Notes: generated from the sequence alone by a model not told the origin. 64,000 nt of DNA from an uncultured Bacteroidales bacterium (GCA_946011725.1 CAMGBT010000002.1:1-64000); one strand, 5' to 3'. Numbered from the stretch's first letter, positions 16,704 through 25,639 are shown. A program made the numbers and translations.

Positions 16704-18431
16704 TTAGAAGAGTTTAGTCTTGTTGTGGTTGATCACGCAACCGGTGGCCAAGTCGGTGGTTTCGCCGTAGTTGGTGATTTTGTTGGTGGCGGGGTCGAAC
16801 ACGGCGATGCCGGCGTGGAGGCCGGAGGCGTCGCCTTCGAGGGGACGGTAGCAGAAGTACACCTTGCCGCTCTCGTAGTCCACGGCGAGCTGTGTCACGT
16901 ACAGGCCTTCAGCGCCCTGATTGTTTTCGGGGGCACATTCGAGCACGATGTTGGCATTGGCCTGACTTACAGCGAGTTCATCCTTGTAGCCGGGGATGAA
17001 GTTGTAGGCGAGGAACGCTTGGGTGGGCATGCTCTGGTAAGCGTAGAAGCGTTGGTTCACTTCGTCCACGGCGAATGTGGAGGTAACCACGCCCGAGAGC
17101 AGGATTGCCGAGGGCAGGGGGTGCTTCTTGGCTTCGGTTTCGTTGGCGTACACGTCGCTATCGCGGAAGCGGAAGATGCCTAAGCCGTTGTAGTTCTTGC
17201 CAATCCAGTACCAGCCTTGGCTGTCTTTGTACAGGCCGTTGGTGATGGCGCCCCAGGAGATACCTTGGTCCTTGAAGGGGGTGTTTTCGTTGGTCATCAC
17301 GTAGGAAGCACGGCGGTTGCTGTCGCCGCGACCTTCCACGGCGCCGCGGGTGGAGCAGTCGATGGTTGTGAAGCCGGTGTTACGGTCGGAGTAGTAGATG
17401 GTTGAGCCCACGATGCAGCCGCGGAAGGGGTCGTTGAACGCGGGGCCGCCCACGTTGGTCACTACGGTGTTCACGCCGGTGCCGTCGGCGCGCATGGCGG
17501 TCATGGTGCCGTCGCCGAGGACGCCGTTTTCATCGTTCACATAGTAGTACTGCTTGCCGGCGTCGAGGATGTAAACCCAGTCTTCGGCCACGCCGTCGGC
17601 GTTGGTCACGGAGTTGCACAGCAGGTTGAACACGGTGGAGCCGGTGGGCACGCCCAGGTCGTAGGGCATCACCTTGGTGCCGGCGGGCACGTTGTCCAAC
17701 AGCTTGATAGCCTTGATGTTACCGCCGCGTTGAGCGTAGTAGAGGGTAGCAGCGGGTTCGGAGCTGCCCACTTGCACGTTGAGGTAGCTGTCGGCCAAGC
17801 GACGGTTTTCGCCGCCTTCTTGGGCGTCGAAGGTGGTCACGATCGACACCTTTTGTGAGCCGATGTTGGCAAATTTCACCGGTTGGGGATAATCCACTTC
17901 GCCGTTACGAGCGTAGCCCACGAACGAGGTGGCGGGGGTGCCGTCGGCGTAGGTGGTGCCTTCGGGGAAGGTCCATTCATACTTCACCGGCAAGTTCTCC
18001 GGGTTGGGGAGCTCGATGGCGAAGGTGAGGGTGGTGTTGTTAAATTCCACGATTTCAGTGCTTTGGTCAGCCACGGAGAGCACCGGGGTGATGTCGTTGA
18101 TCATCAGCGGATAAGTACGGGAGCCCACGCCGTCGAGGGTGAGGGTGACCTTGTAGTTGCCGGCGGTGGCGTACTTATGTTCGGGGGATACTTCGTTGGA
18201 GGTGGTACCGTCGCCGAAGTCCCAGTGGAATGAACCGGATTTGGAGGAGGTGTTGTTGAATTTGATGGTCGACACCACGTAGAAGTCGAGGGTGTAGCTT
18301 TCGCCTTCGACGTTGTATGTGAAGTCCACATCGGCGCTTTCGTAGTACACGGGGTCCACGTAGCTGTCTTGACAGGAAGCCAAAGCCACGGAAGCCAAAG
18401 CCACGAGCGCTATTTTATTGAAAAGTTTCAT
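16704..18431 (-). CDS. PKD-domain surface lipoprotein of the SusCD locus
   Basis: A 575-residue lipoprotein: signal peptide with lipobox LASC (Cys near residue 20). A PKD domain around residues 55-110 contains SFHWDFGDGTTSNEVSPEHK, the typical WDFGDG core. A second Ig-like module (about 115-225) follows. The C-terminal 340 residues have repeated short strands such as DWVYILDAGKQYYYV, GSTIYYSDRNTG and GKVYFCYRPL that suggest a beta-propeller. It occupies the position of SusE/SusF-like glycan-binding lipoproteins downstream of SusD, so it probably helps bind the locus substrate at the cell surface. The ligand is unknown. It is 24 bp after the preceding lipoprotein gene. Confidence 0.75.
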   Translation of the reverse strand: MKLFNKIALVALASVALASCQDSYVDPVYYESADVDFTYNVEGESYTLDFYVVSTIKFNNTSSKSGSFHWDFGDGTTSNEVSPEHKYATAGNYKVTLTLDGVGSRTYPLMINDITPVLSVADQSTEIVEFNNTTLTFAIELPNPENLPVKYEWTFPEGTTYADGTPATSFVGYARNGEVDYPQPVKFANIGSQKVSIVTTFDAQEGGENRRLADSYLNVQVGSSEPAATLYYAQRGGNIKAIKLLDNVPAGTKVMPYDLGVPTGSTVFNLLCNSVTNADGVAEDWVYILDAGKQYYYVNDENGVLGDGTMTAMRADGTGVNTVVTNVGGPAFNDPFRGCIVGSTIYYSDRNTGFTTIDCSTRGAVEGRGDSNRRASYVMTNENTPFKDQGISWGAITNGLYKDSQGWYWIGKNYNGLGIFRFRDSDVYANETEAKKHPLPSAILLSGVVTSTFAVDEVNQRFYAYQSMPTQAFLAYNFIPGYKDELAVSQANANIVLECAPENNQGAEGLYVTQLAVDYESGKVYFCYRPLEGDASGLHAGIAVFDPATNKITNYGETTDLATGCVINHNKTKLF

Positions 18432-18455
18432 ATAGATTACAGTGTCGTTAAGCGA

Positions 18456-19520
18456 TTAGTTGATAGAGATGGTGTGGATGTCGTAGGCGCGGCCTTCGTT
18501 GCCGGCGGTGTCATACACGCGGAATTGAGCATTGAGCGAGTAGTTGCGGGTGAATTCCACTTTGTAGCAGCTGTTGGCGTTGTCGTAAATCCAGTCTTGG
18601 AAGGGGATTTGCTCCAACAGGGAGCGGAATTTGGGGAGCCATTCGGGGCGGACGGTGGCTAAGATGCCGCCGGCATTGTCGTCGTAGCGGCAGAATACCC
18701 ATTCAGCGGATTTGTACACCGGGTAGATGGGGCGGTCGTTGTATTTGTCCTTGTCGGCGATGGAGATTTCGCGAGCCACGTTCTTGCCGTCGACCACTTC
18801 GAAGTAGTAGTAACCTACCAAAGCGTCGTCGGAAGCCTCGGTGGTGGAGAACCACAGGTCGCTCTTGGAGGCTTCGGGCTGCTCTTGGTCCACTTCGGGG
18901 AAGCCGAGGGCAGTGAACTGGGCATTGGAGAAGCCGTAGGAGATGTAGATATTACGCAGGGCGTTGTAATAGCTGTCGGCGGTAGCTTCGTCGGTGAGGT
19001 AACCGATCACGGTGGAGAGGAAGCCTTCGGCGAATCCTTCGGGGTAGTAAGTGTCGAAGTTAGCTTGGTCCCATTGGGCGATGTCGGCCCATTTCACCGG
19101 GGCGAGTGTGCGCGACACGGGCACGGTGCCGTTGATGACGAACTCTTGGCCGTTTTGCTGAGCGGCGGAGTGGGGGAACACGGCCACGCTCTGGTAGGAG
19201 CGGATGGTGTCGACCTTCGACGACTTGTGGGTGTAGGCCAGAGAGCTGCCGCCTAACTTGGAGGTGACGGAAGCCTCTTCAGTGCGGACGATTTGGTACC
19301 ACACTTCGCTGCGGTCGGGGGTAGCCGCAGGGTTCACCGAGTATTTGCCTTGGAAGCCGAAGCTCTCGCCGGCTTTGCACACGGTGGAGTTGAGTTGCCA
19401 GTAGCAGGCGGGCACTTCTTGACCTACGGGCGCGATATCGTTGATGATGTCGTGACGGTCGCAGGAGCAGAGCGCCAGAGCACCAACTGCCAACATTCCG
19501 ATTTTATATTGAAGTTTCAT
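18456..19520 (-). CDS. Uncharacterised surface lipoprotein of the SusCD locus
   Basis: A 354-residue lipoprotein with signal peptide and lipobox LCSC (residues about 17-20). No enzymatic motif is visible. The body contains aromatic-rich stretches (VPACYWQLNSTVC, YYPEGFAEGF, YYYFEVVDGKN, WVFCRYDDNAGG) and ends in beta-type text (FRVYDTAGNEGRAYDIHT). Position directly after SusD and before the PKD lipoprotein marks it as a SusE-position protein, likely exposed on the cell surface. I do not recognise the family. The two lipoproteins of this locus are not similar to each other. Confidence 0.65.
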   Translation of the reverse strand: MKLQYKIGMLAVGALALCSCDRHDIINDIAPVGQEVPACYWQLNSTVCKAGESFGFQGKYSVNPAATPDRSEVWYQIVRTEEASVTSKLGGSSLAYTHKSSKVDTIRSYQSVAVFPHSAAQQNGQEFVINGTVPVSRTLAPVKWADIAQWDQANFDTYYPEGFAEGFLSTVIGYLTDEATADSYYNALRNIYISYGFSNAQFTALGFPEVDQEQPEASKSDLWFSTTEASDDALVGYYYFEVVDGKNVAREISIADKDKYNDRPIYPVYKSAEWVFCRYDDNAGGILATVRPEWLPKFRSLLEQIPFQDWIYDNANSCYKVEFTRNYSLNAQFRVYDTAGNEGRAYDIHTISIN

Positions 19521-19559
19521 TGTTTACTATTATTAAATGAATAGATTGGGGATGGAGGA

Positions 19560-21419
19560 TTATTCAGCGGTGAGAGAAGTGCGCACGCCGTAGTCTTGTG
19601 CCCAGTTCATGGGTTTGAGCAGCCACTTGTGGTTCATCGAAGCGCCGAGGCGTTCCAATTCGGCGAGGTTATACTTTTCTTCGGTTTCGGGGTCGTAGTT
19701 GATACGTTGGATCCAGGTGTTTTCTTGCTCTTCGGTGCTGAGGCCGTCGACGAAGTACGGTTTGTAGAGGTTGTAGGGTCGGCGGAGAGTGGGGTAGATG
19801 ATTTCGTTGGCGTCGCCGATGCCGTAGTTATTGCGGTTCGACGAGAAGTGGTAGCGACGCATGTCGGTCCATTGCTCGGGCTGCATGTACATGGCGATGT
19901 ACTTTTGAATCATCAAGTCGGAGAGCGAGAAGGTGGAGGGGTTGAAGAACCAGTGGCCTTGGCCGTTGTTTTCGCAAGCGTCCACTTTGATGCGGCCGTC
20001 GGCACCGTCCACGTTGTCGAGGAAAGCGGCTACATAGAGCGGCCACCATTGTTCGCCGGCAGCGCCGGGCATGTTGTTGGTGTAGGGGTATACGCCGCCG
20101 TTGTCGAGCAGATATCGAGCCAAGTGGCGTTCGATGTTCATTTGGGTGGCTTCCTTAGCTATGGCGCAGGCTTGCACTTTATCGCCCTTCCAGTAGAGAG
20201 CTTCGGCTTTGATGAAGTAGAGCTCTTCCATGGTGAAGAGGATGTTGTAGCAGTCGGCGGCAGCAGCGTAAGCGCCGCAGTAGAGGTTGGGGAAGTTGGC
20301 TTGCTTGAAGGCTTGACCGGCGCCGATATTGTTTTCCAAATAGCGGAGCATGGTCTTCTTGGATTCGTTGGAAGCGGAGATGGGGCCTTCGGCGGGTTGG
20401 AACAGCAGCGACAGGCGGGGGTCAGCGCCGAAGCCGGTCTTCATGTTCCATACGCCTTGAGTGGTTTCCTTGCCGGGGTTGCACACGCCTAAAAGGTCTT
20501 GCACGAAGAACTTGGAGGGCACGGCGGCGTCGAGGTTGTTGCCGTAAGATTGCCAGGTGTCGAAGCGGGGCGAGCCGGGGCTCCAAACGGCGCTCTTGCC
20601 GGCGGTGCCGCCGTCGAAGTTGTAGCGGGGTTCGTTGCCGAACCAGGGACCGTAGAGCAGGTCGCCGGAGCGCCAGCAGTTGATGGCGGCATCGGCTGCG
20701 TCGATGATTTGCTGGCAGGTGGCCGAGGAGCGGTCGATGTTAGGCAGGTTGCGCACTAACAGGCGGGCTTTGATGGCCAGCACCAGGCCTTTCCACTTGT
20801 TGAGGTCGCCGGCGTAGATGCGGTCGCGGTCTTGGCCGATGGCGCGATTGTTTTCGGAGTTGACGATAGCGGGGTCGTTGTAGAGGGCCAGCAGGTCGTC
20901 GATTTCTTGGAACATCCAGGCGTAGATAGAGGCTTGGGTGTCGTAGTGGGGCGAATTGCTTTGGTAAGCTTCCGAGCGGGGCATGTCGCCGAACATGTCG
21001 GTGCAAAGTTGGGTGGACATCAGCACTAAGGTGCGGGCAATCAGCTCGTAGTTGGGCGAGTTGAGCGCTTGGGAGTTTTTGATGAGGTCGTTGGCGTTAA
21101 CGCCCACGTCGTAGAAGTGGCGGCGCCATTGGGGATGGCGTTGCATGGTGAGGAAGTTGCCCCAGCCATATTTATAGGTGCGGTCGCCTTTTTCGGCTTT
21201 GCCCATGGTGGTGAGACACTGCGACAGGTAGATACCGTATTCAGCGTGGTCGTACACCTCTTGTTCGGCAAAGAAGATCAGCGGCGCGATACCGAGGTCG
21301 GCGGTGGTGTTGTGCGCCTGGTCGGGATTGACGTTGTCTTTGAGAGCGTCGTCGCAACCCGAGAGGCAGATGCCGGCCAACAGAGCTACTGTAATTGCTT
21401 TTATCTTGTTCATAGTCAT
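19560..21419 (-). CDS. SusD/RagB-family substrate-binding lipoprotein
   Basis: SusD proteins form the surface lid over SusC and bind the oligomeric nutrient. The 619-residue protein has a lipobox in GICLSGCDD (Cys near 22) and the TPR-type helices of the family: GIYLSQCLTTMG, WGNFLTMQRHPQWRRHF, YELIARTLVLMSTQL, TDMFGDMPRSEAY, with QEIDDLLALYN and KARLLVRNLPN. The GDMPRSEA segment resembles the SusD-like_2 subgroup. A second ATG 6 bp in (MNKIK) may be the true start. It is 5 bp after susC, so the pair is translated together. Confidence 0.92.
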   Translation of the reverse strand: MTMNKIKAITVALLAGICLSGCDDALKDNVNPDQAHNTTADLGIAPLIFFAEQEVYDHAEYGIYLSQCLTTMGKAEKGDRTYKYGWGNFLTMQRHPQWRRHFYDVGVNANDLIKNSQALNSPNYELIARTLVLMSTQLCTDMFGDMPRSEAYQSNSPHYDTQASIYAWMFQEIDDLLALYNDPAIVNSENNRAIGQDRDRIYAGDLNKWKGLVLAIKARLLVRNLPNIDRSSATCQQIIDAADAAINCWRSGDLLYGPWFGNEPRYNFDGGTAGKSAVWSPGSPRFDTWQSYGNNLDAAVPSKFFVQDLLGVCNPGKETTQGVWNMKTGFGADPRLSLLFQPAEGPISASNESKKTMLRYLENNIGAGQAFKQANFPNLYCGAYAAAADCYNILFTMEELYFIKAEALYWKGDKVQACAIAKEATQMNIERHLARYLLDNGGVYPYTNNMPGAAGEQWWPLYVAAFLDNVDGADGRIKVDACENNGQGHWFFNPSTFSLSDLMIQKYIAMYMQPEQWTDMRRYHFSSNRNNYGIGDANEIIYPTLRRPYNLYKPYFVDGLSTEEQENTWIQRINYDPETEEKYNLAELERLGASMNHKWLLKPMNWAQDYGVRTSLTAE

Positions 21420-21424
21420 GGTTC

Positions 21425-24400
21425 TCAGAAGGTTACGTTAAGGTTGAAGTTGAAGCTGCGGGTGGCGGGCACGCTGTAGTAGTCGATACCCATGGCACCG
21501 GTGCCGTTCACAGCGCCGGGCATAACCTGCGGGTCGCAGCCGGTGTACTTGGTCAGCAGCAACAGGTTGCGGCCGGTGATGGAGGCGCGCAGGCCTTTGA
21601 TTGGGTTGGCCGAGCCGAAGCGTTTGAGCAAGTTGGAGAAGTCATAACCTACGGTTACGTAGCTCAAGCGGAGGTAGCTGCCGTCTTCGATGAAGTTGGA
21701 GGCCACGCCGCCGATGTAGTTGGAGTAGGTCTGTTGGTCGAGGATTACGGGGGTGGTGTTTTGCACGTAAGTGCCGTCGGGCTGTTCCACAACGCCGTCG
21801 AACACCACTTTGTGGTTGCGATATTGTGCGATGTATTCCGACATGCCGTTGCTCATCAGGCCGCGAACGGTCAAGTTGGCTACTTTACCGCCCACGCGGC
21901 CGTCAACCAAGAACGACAGTGAGAGGTCTTTCCAGCGGAGGTTGGAGCCCAGGCCTAACAGACAGTCGGGTTCGCGGTTGCCTAAGTAGTTGTACTTGTC
22001 GGGCGAGATGCGCGGGTAGCCGTTTTCGTCCACCAGCACTTGGCCGGCTTCGTTGCGCAGGTAGTCGGTACCTACGATACCGGTGGTGGATTCACCCAAG
22101 TAGCAGGTGGTGTAGATGTCGCTGTACTGGCTGGTGCCGTTGGCGATGTACGACACGCCGTCGGGCAGCGAAATCATCTTGCCGCGGTTGAGCGAGAAGT
22201 TGAGGTACGCGGTCCATTCGAAGTCTTTGGTGCGGAAGATGTCTTGGTGCAGGGTGGCCTCGATACCTTCGTTGCGGATGGAGCCTTCGTTGCGGGTTTG
22301 GAGGATGGTGCCGGAAGTGGGCGATACGTATACCACTACGATTTGGTTGTCGACGGTGGTGTTATAGTAAGCCAAATCCAGGCGGGTGCGGTTGTTGAAG
22401 AAGCGCAGGTCGGCACCGATTTCCCAGGTGGAGGTCATTTCGGGGTCGAGGGTGGTGGCGCGCGACATACCCGGGTTCACGGCGAAGCCGCTGTCAGGGA
22501 TGGTGAGCCATTGCTTGTACTTGAGGTCGAATTGGTTGGCGGGTGCGTCCTTACCTACCTTGGCGTAGTTACCGCGAATCTTACCGTAGCTGAATACCGG
22601 GCTTTGCAGGTGGAACAGCTCGGAGAAGATGATACCGCCGGTGAACGAGGGGTAGAAGTAGTGGGGAGTTTCCATCTGCTTGAAGGTGGAGGAGCCGTCC
22701 AAACGGCCGGTGGCCGACAGCTGGATCACGCTGCGATAGTCGAAGCGGATTTCGCCGAAGTAGCCGTACTTATTGCTTTCGCTGCGGCTCATGGAGTTGT
22801 CGGCCAAGGAGAAGATGTTGGGGTCGAGGTTGTTGAAGGAGTGGAAGTCGCCTTCCAGCATGAAGTGCTTGCCGCCGAATGAGCCGCTGATGCCGTGGCT
22901 TTCGGTGTATTCACCGCCGAGGAAGAAGTTCACGTTGAAGTCTTCGTTGATGGGCCACAGATAGTTGGCCAAACCTTGCACGGTGAGGCGTTGGCCGCGG
23001 GAGGTGGAGAAGTCGTAGGTGCCCATGCGGCCGTACCACGAGGTGATGGAGCCGTTGCCCAAGATTACGTTGCCGTCTTCGTCGTAGCCGGCGATTGTGT
23101 TGCCGCTTTCGTCGAATTTGAACTCGTCGTAGGCGTAGCGGGGCACGGTCATGGAGTTGTAGGTCGACCAGCTCTTATCGTAAGCGAACTTGGCCGTAAG
23201 GGTGAGGTTCTTGATGGGAGTCCATTGGAGCGAACCGTTCAAAATCACGCGTTGGCCTTCGGTTTTGCTTTCGTCCATGTAGCGGCCGTAGTAAGGCGAG
23301 AGGGTGGCGCCGAGCTTTTCGGCATCGGTGAGAATGTCCCAGTCGTCGTAGCGGCAGCCCCAGTTGGGCAGGCCGTTGGCGAGGCGATAGTCCGACATAT
23401 CGCGGTTGATGGCCCAGCCGTAGATGGTCGACATCGAATTGCCGAAGCCGCGCGAGGTGTTGTCGATATAGTTGGCCGACATCAGCACCTTCACCGTGGA
23501 CGAGGGATTGAACTCGCCTTTGACGAAGATACCCATGCGGTTCTTATAGTCCTGCGGCACTATACCTTTGTTACTCATATAGTTAACGGAAGCGTAAGCG
23601 GAGAACAGGTCGTTGCCGCCCGAGAGCGACATATCGTACTTCTGCATGAAGCCGGTGCCTAAGAAGTTGCCCACATTATCATAATATGTGTCGCCTTGGT
23701 CCATGCGCGGGCCCCAGCCACCGTTGGCGTTGGTTACGTAGAAGCCGTTCGAACCGCCTTTGAAAGTGCGTTGCAGCGCGGGCATGTGGGCGGTGTTGGA
23801 GATTTCCAACGAAGCGGAAGCGTTCACTTCCACCTTGCCGTTCTTACCGCTCTTGGTGGTGATGAGGATCACACCGTTGGCACCTTCCTGACCGTACAGC
23901 GCCGATGCGGCTGCGCCTTTGAGCACCGACATGCTCTCGATGTCGTTGGGGTTGATGTCGGCAATGGACGATGCACCGCCGCGCACCGGCATGCCGTCGA
24001 TTACGAACAGCGGCTCGTTGCTCTGCGCCGGGTTGATCGAAGAAATGGCACGAATCACAATCTGCGAGGCCGAGTTGGGCGAGCCACCCGCCATCGACAC
24101 TTGCACACCGGCCACCTTGCCTTGCAAGGTGTTCACAAAGTTCGAACTTTGACCGGCCGTTACGTCGTCGCTCTTCAGTTCTTGCACCGAGAAGTTAAGT
24201 TTCGACTTCTGTTGCGACTGACCCATTGCAGTTACCACAACTTCGTCGAGCAGTTCGGTGTCGTCTTCCAACACCACGTCAATAACACTTTGCGAGCCAA
24301 CTTTAATCTCTTGTGATTTAAGGCCAACAAAGGAAAAGCAGAGAATGGATGCATCATTTGGTACATCGATCGAATATTTTCCGTCATAGTCGGTCACTAC

Positions 24401-24544
24401 GCCGCCGGGAACGCCCTTGATGATGACAGAGCCACCGATCACAGGTTCACCATCCGACGCTTGCGTAACCGTACCTGTCACCACGCGGGCCTGTCCCACG
24501 AGCGCCAAGACAGAAAATAACAGTAAAAATAGCTGTTTTTTCAT
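21425..24544 (-). CDS. SusC/RagA-family TonB-dependent outer-membrane transporter
   Basis: A 1039-residue outer-membrane transporter. After the signal peptide (cleavage near VGQARVV) comes a carboxypeptidase-D-like regulatory domain (about residues 22-95; GTVTQASDGEPVIGGSV), then the TonB box region DEVVVTAMG, a plug domain with QGKVAGVQVSMAGG, FVIDGMPVRGG and ANGVILITTKSG, and a 22-strand barrel ending in FNFNLNVTF with the terminal aromatic residue. There is no STN domain, so signalling to an anti-sigma factor is not expected. With SusD it imports a large ligand across the outer membrane using TonB energy. No HTCS, SusR or anti-sigma gene is adjacent, so regulation must come from elsewhere. 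The 5' leader is AT-rich and holds three copies of one 8-mer (see separate entry). Confidence 0.95.
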   Translation of the reverse strand: MKKQLFLLLFSVLALVGQARVVTGTVTQASDGEPVIGGSVIIKGVPGGVVTDYDGKYSIDVPNDASILCFSFVGLKSQEIKVGSQSVIDVVLEDDTELLDEVVVTAMGQSQQKSKLNFSVQELKSDDVTAGQSSNFVNTLQGKVAGVQVSMAGGSPNSASQIVIRAISSINPAQSNEPLFVIDGMPVRGGASSIADINPNDIESMSVLKGAAASALYGQEGANGVILITTKSGKNGKVEVNASASLEISNTAHMPALQRTFKGGSNGFYVTNANGGWGPRMDQGDTYYDNVGNFLGTGFMQKYDMSLSGGNDLFSAYASVNYMSNKGIVPQDYKNRMGIFVKGEFNPSSTVKVLMSANYIDNTSRGFGNSMSTIYGWAINRDMSDYRLANGLPNWGCRYDDWDILTDAEKLGATLSPYYGRYMDESKTEGQRVILNGSLQWTPIKNLTLTAKFAYDKSWSTYNSMTVPRYAYDEFKFDESGNTIAGYDEDGNVILGNGSITSWYGRMGTYDFSTSRGQRLTVQGLANYLWPINEDFNVNFFLGGEYTESHGISGSFGGKHFMLEGDFHSFNNLDPNIFSLADNSMSRSESNKYGYFGEIRFDYRSVIQLSATGRLDGSSTFKQMETPHYFYPSFTGGIIFSELFHLQSPVFSYGKIRGNYAKVGKDAPANQFDLKYKQWLTIPDSGFAVNPGMSRATTLDPEMTSTWEIGADLRFFNNRTRLDLAYYNTTVDNQIVVVYVSPTSGTILQTRNEGSIRNEGIEATLHQDIFRTKDFEWTAYLNFSLNRGKMISLPDGVSYIANGTSQYSDIYTTCYLGESTTGIVGTDYLRNEAGQVLVDENGYPRISPDKYNYLGNREPDCLLGLGSNLRWKDLSLSFLVDGRVGGKVANLTVRGLMSNGMSEYIAQYRNHKVVFDGVVEQPDGTYVQNTTPVILDQQTYSNYIGGVASNFIEDGSYLRLSYVTVGYDFSNLLKRFGSANPIKGLRASITGRNLLLLTKYTGCDPQVMPGAVNGTGAMGIDYYSVPATRSFNFNLNVTF

Positions 24545-24564
24545 AATTACATAATTGGTTGGTA

Positions 24565-24650
24565 TTCAAGGTTGATAATTATTCAGTTCAAGGTATTATA
24601 AATCAGCACATTACGCACATCATCATTTCCATGGTGTACAGATTCAAGGT
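24565..24650 (-). promoter_or_regulatory. Three direct copies of ACCTTGAA in the susC leader
   Basis: Plus-strand TTCAAGGT occurs at 24565-24572, 24587-24594 and 24643-24650, each followed by AT-rich sequence. In the susC mRNA these read ACCUUGAA. All lie between the predicted promoter at 24683-24690 and the ATG at 24544. They may be sites for a regulator protein or an antisense RNA; the same 8-mer occurs at 62820-62827 in a candidate small RNA. Confidence 0.4.
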
Positions 24651-24682
24651 AATAATAAGGCATACTTCGTGCTAATCAATTA

Positions 24683-24690
24683 CAAATTTA
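24683..24690 (-). promoter_or_regulatory. Predicted susC promoter -7 element
   Basis: Minus-strand TAAATTTG followed by TAA. The predicted leader is about 135 nt, long for this window. A -33 TTTG is not clear, which would fit a promoter needing an activator. Confidence 0.45.
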
Positions 24691-24797
24691 TAAATTTTTT
24701 TCGGACCAATCACCACGCCCACCACATAATTAACATAATTTATGAATCAACCATAAAAATTAAGAAAAATCGGCCGGCCGCTGCGTCGGCATTTCGC

Positions 24798-24855
24798 CCG
24801 AGCAAGAGCTCGGAGCCGTGTGCAAAAAGGCTCCGCACCGGGCCGCTTTCGCTTA
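24798..24855 (+). repeat. Dispersed repeat, copy 4 (hairpin with truncated B module)
   Basis: CCGAGCAAGAGCTCGG at 24798-24813, then GTGTGCAAAAAGGCTCCGCA, and a cut-off remnant CGCTTTCGCTT of the B module in the GGCTTCCGCCTC orientation. It directly abuts the decayed gene at 24853-25026. Confidence 0.65.
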
Positions 24856-25026
24856 ATGAAGGAGGAAATTAGAATGCGCGTTTGGGGGGCGGAGGCCGTT
24901 GCCGGTGATCTCTTCGTAGGTTTCGCCGTCGGTAGTGTAGTAGATTTCCACACCCTCGGTTTCGCAGGTGATAGTCACCTGTTGAGGCTCGGTGAAAAAT
25001 TCTGTAAATAAACACTTAAGGCGGCG
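24853..25026 (-). pseudogene. Decayed fragment of a chitobiase C-terminal-type (CHB_HEX_C) domain protein
   Basis: The minus frame is open for about 57 codons between stops and reads FFTEPQQVTITCETEG then VEIYYTTDGETYEEITG. This matches the beta-sandwich found at the C-terminus of beta-hexosaminidases and many Bacteroidetes surface proteins (VTI-C-T-G-IYYTTDG). There is no start codon with a leader, no signal peptide and no catalytic domain, so it is most likely the relic of a larger gene that has been deleted. It lies between susC and tRNA-Cys and ends against repeat copy 4. Confidence 0.6.
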
Positions 25027-25106
25027 CTATTATTGCCAAAATTATGGAAATTTCAGCTGCTTCGATAATAAAAAAACACTATGGGTAGCATTTTTTTGAG
25101 AAAAAA

Positions 25107-25138
25107 TTTGCAGGAATGAAAAAGAAATGCTAACTTTG
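25107..25138 (+). promoter_or_regulatory. tRNA-Cys promoter
   Basis: TTTG at 25107-25110, exactly 20 bp, then TAACTTTG at 25131-25138 followed by CA. A textbook Bacteroidetes housekeeping promoter. Confidence 0.85.
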
Positions 25139-25155
25139 CAGTCGCAAACCGCTAT

Positions 25156-25229
25156 GGTACCATGGCCGAGTGGTGAGGCAACGGTCTGCAAAACCGTGTA
25201 CAGCAGTTCGATTCTGCTTGGTACCTCCA
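25156..25229 (+). tRNA. tRNA-Cys (GCA)
   Basis: Acceptor stem GGTACCA / TGGTACC, anticodon arm CGGTCTGCAAAACCG with anticodon GCA, T arm with GTTCGATTC. The CCA end is encoded (25227-25229). A terminator follows at once. Confidence 0.95.
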
Positions 25230-25261
25230 AGCGCCGACGCATCCGCGCCGGCGCTTTTTTT
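25230..25261 (+). terminator. tRNA-Cys terminator
   Basis: AGCGCCG (25230-25236) pairs with CGGCGCT (25249-25255), followed by seven T residues. Confidence 0.9.
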
Positions 25262-25398
25262 GGACTCGCGGGCCTGAGCTCAGCGTGCTGTTAGGAGAAA
25301 CACGGGTCAATGTAAAAAACGGATCAGTGTAAATAAACGGTTGTAAATCTGTTAAAAAGAAGCTGTATCAAAAGCCAATGCACCATGTATATAAGTAG

Positions 25399-25479
25399 GA
25401 CGCGGCCTGCCGCGTCCGCGTCAACCTGTACATAATCAGACTGTTAGGCACGGCAAACGCGGACGCGGCTGGCCGCGTC
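25399..25479. repeat. Paired GACGCGG/CCGCGTC hairpins in inverted orientation
   Basis: Two 22-bp arms, 25399-25420 and 25458-25479, are reverse complements with one mismatch. Each arm itself contains a 7-bp hairpin (GACGCGG-4 nt-CCGCGTC). The 37-bp centre is AT-richer. This is the structure of a REP-type doublet (BIME). The surrounding 25262-25560 region holds no gene I can support. Confidence 0.7.
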
Positions 25480-25561
25480 TCTACTCATTCTGACTTTCGA
25501 TATAGCCTCGCAGGAGGGTGGCTGCAGGCGGCGGGGGTGTGGATGGGGGGCGGTGGCCTTG

Positions 25562-25600
25562 GGTTGTGTGGTGAGGCGGAAGCCGAACTGCGGCGCGTCG
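25562..25600 (+). repeat. Dispersed repeat, copy 5 (B module only)
   Basis: GTGAGGCGGAAGCCGAACTG (25571-25590) followed by CGGCGCG, nearly identical to copy 3. The hairpin module is missing; the tRNA-Gln terminator hairpin stands beside it instead. Confidence 0.6.
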
Positions 25601-25609
25601 GGTGGATGC

Positions 25610-25639
25610 AAAAAAAGCCACTCGCGGGCGAGTGGCTTT
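25610..25639 (-). terminator. tRNA-Gln terminator
   Basis: Minus strand: AAAGCCACTCG pairs with CGAGTGGCTTT around a 4-nt loop, followed by more T residues. It begins 4 bp after the tRNA-Gln 3' end. Confidence 0.88.
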
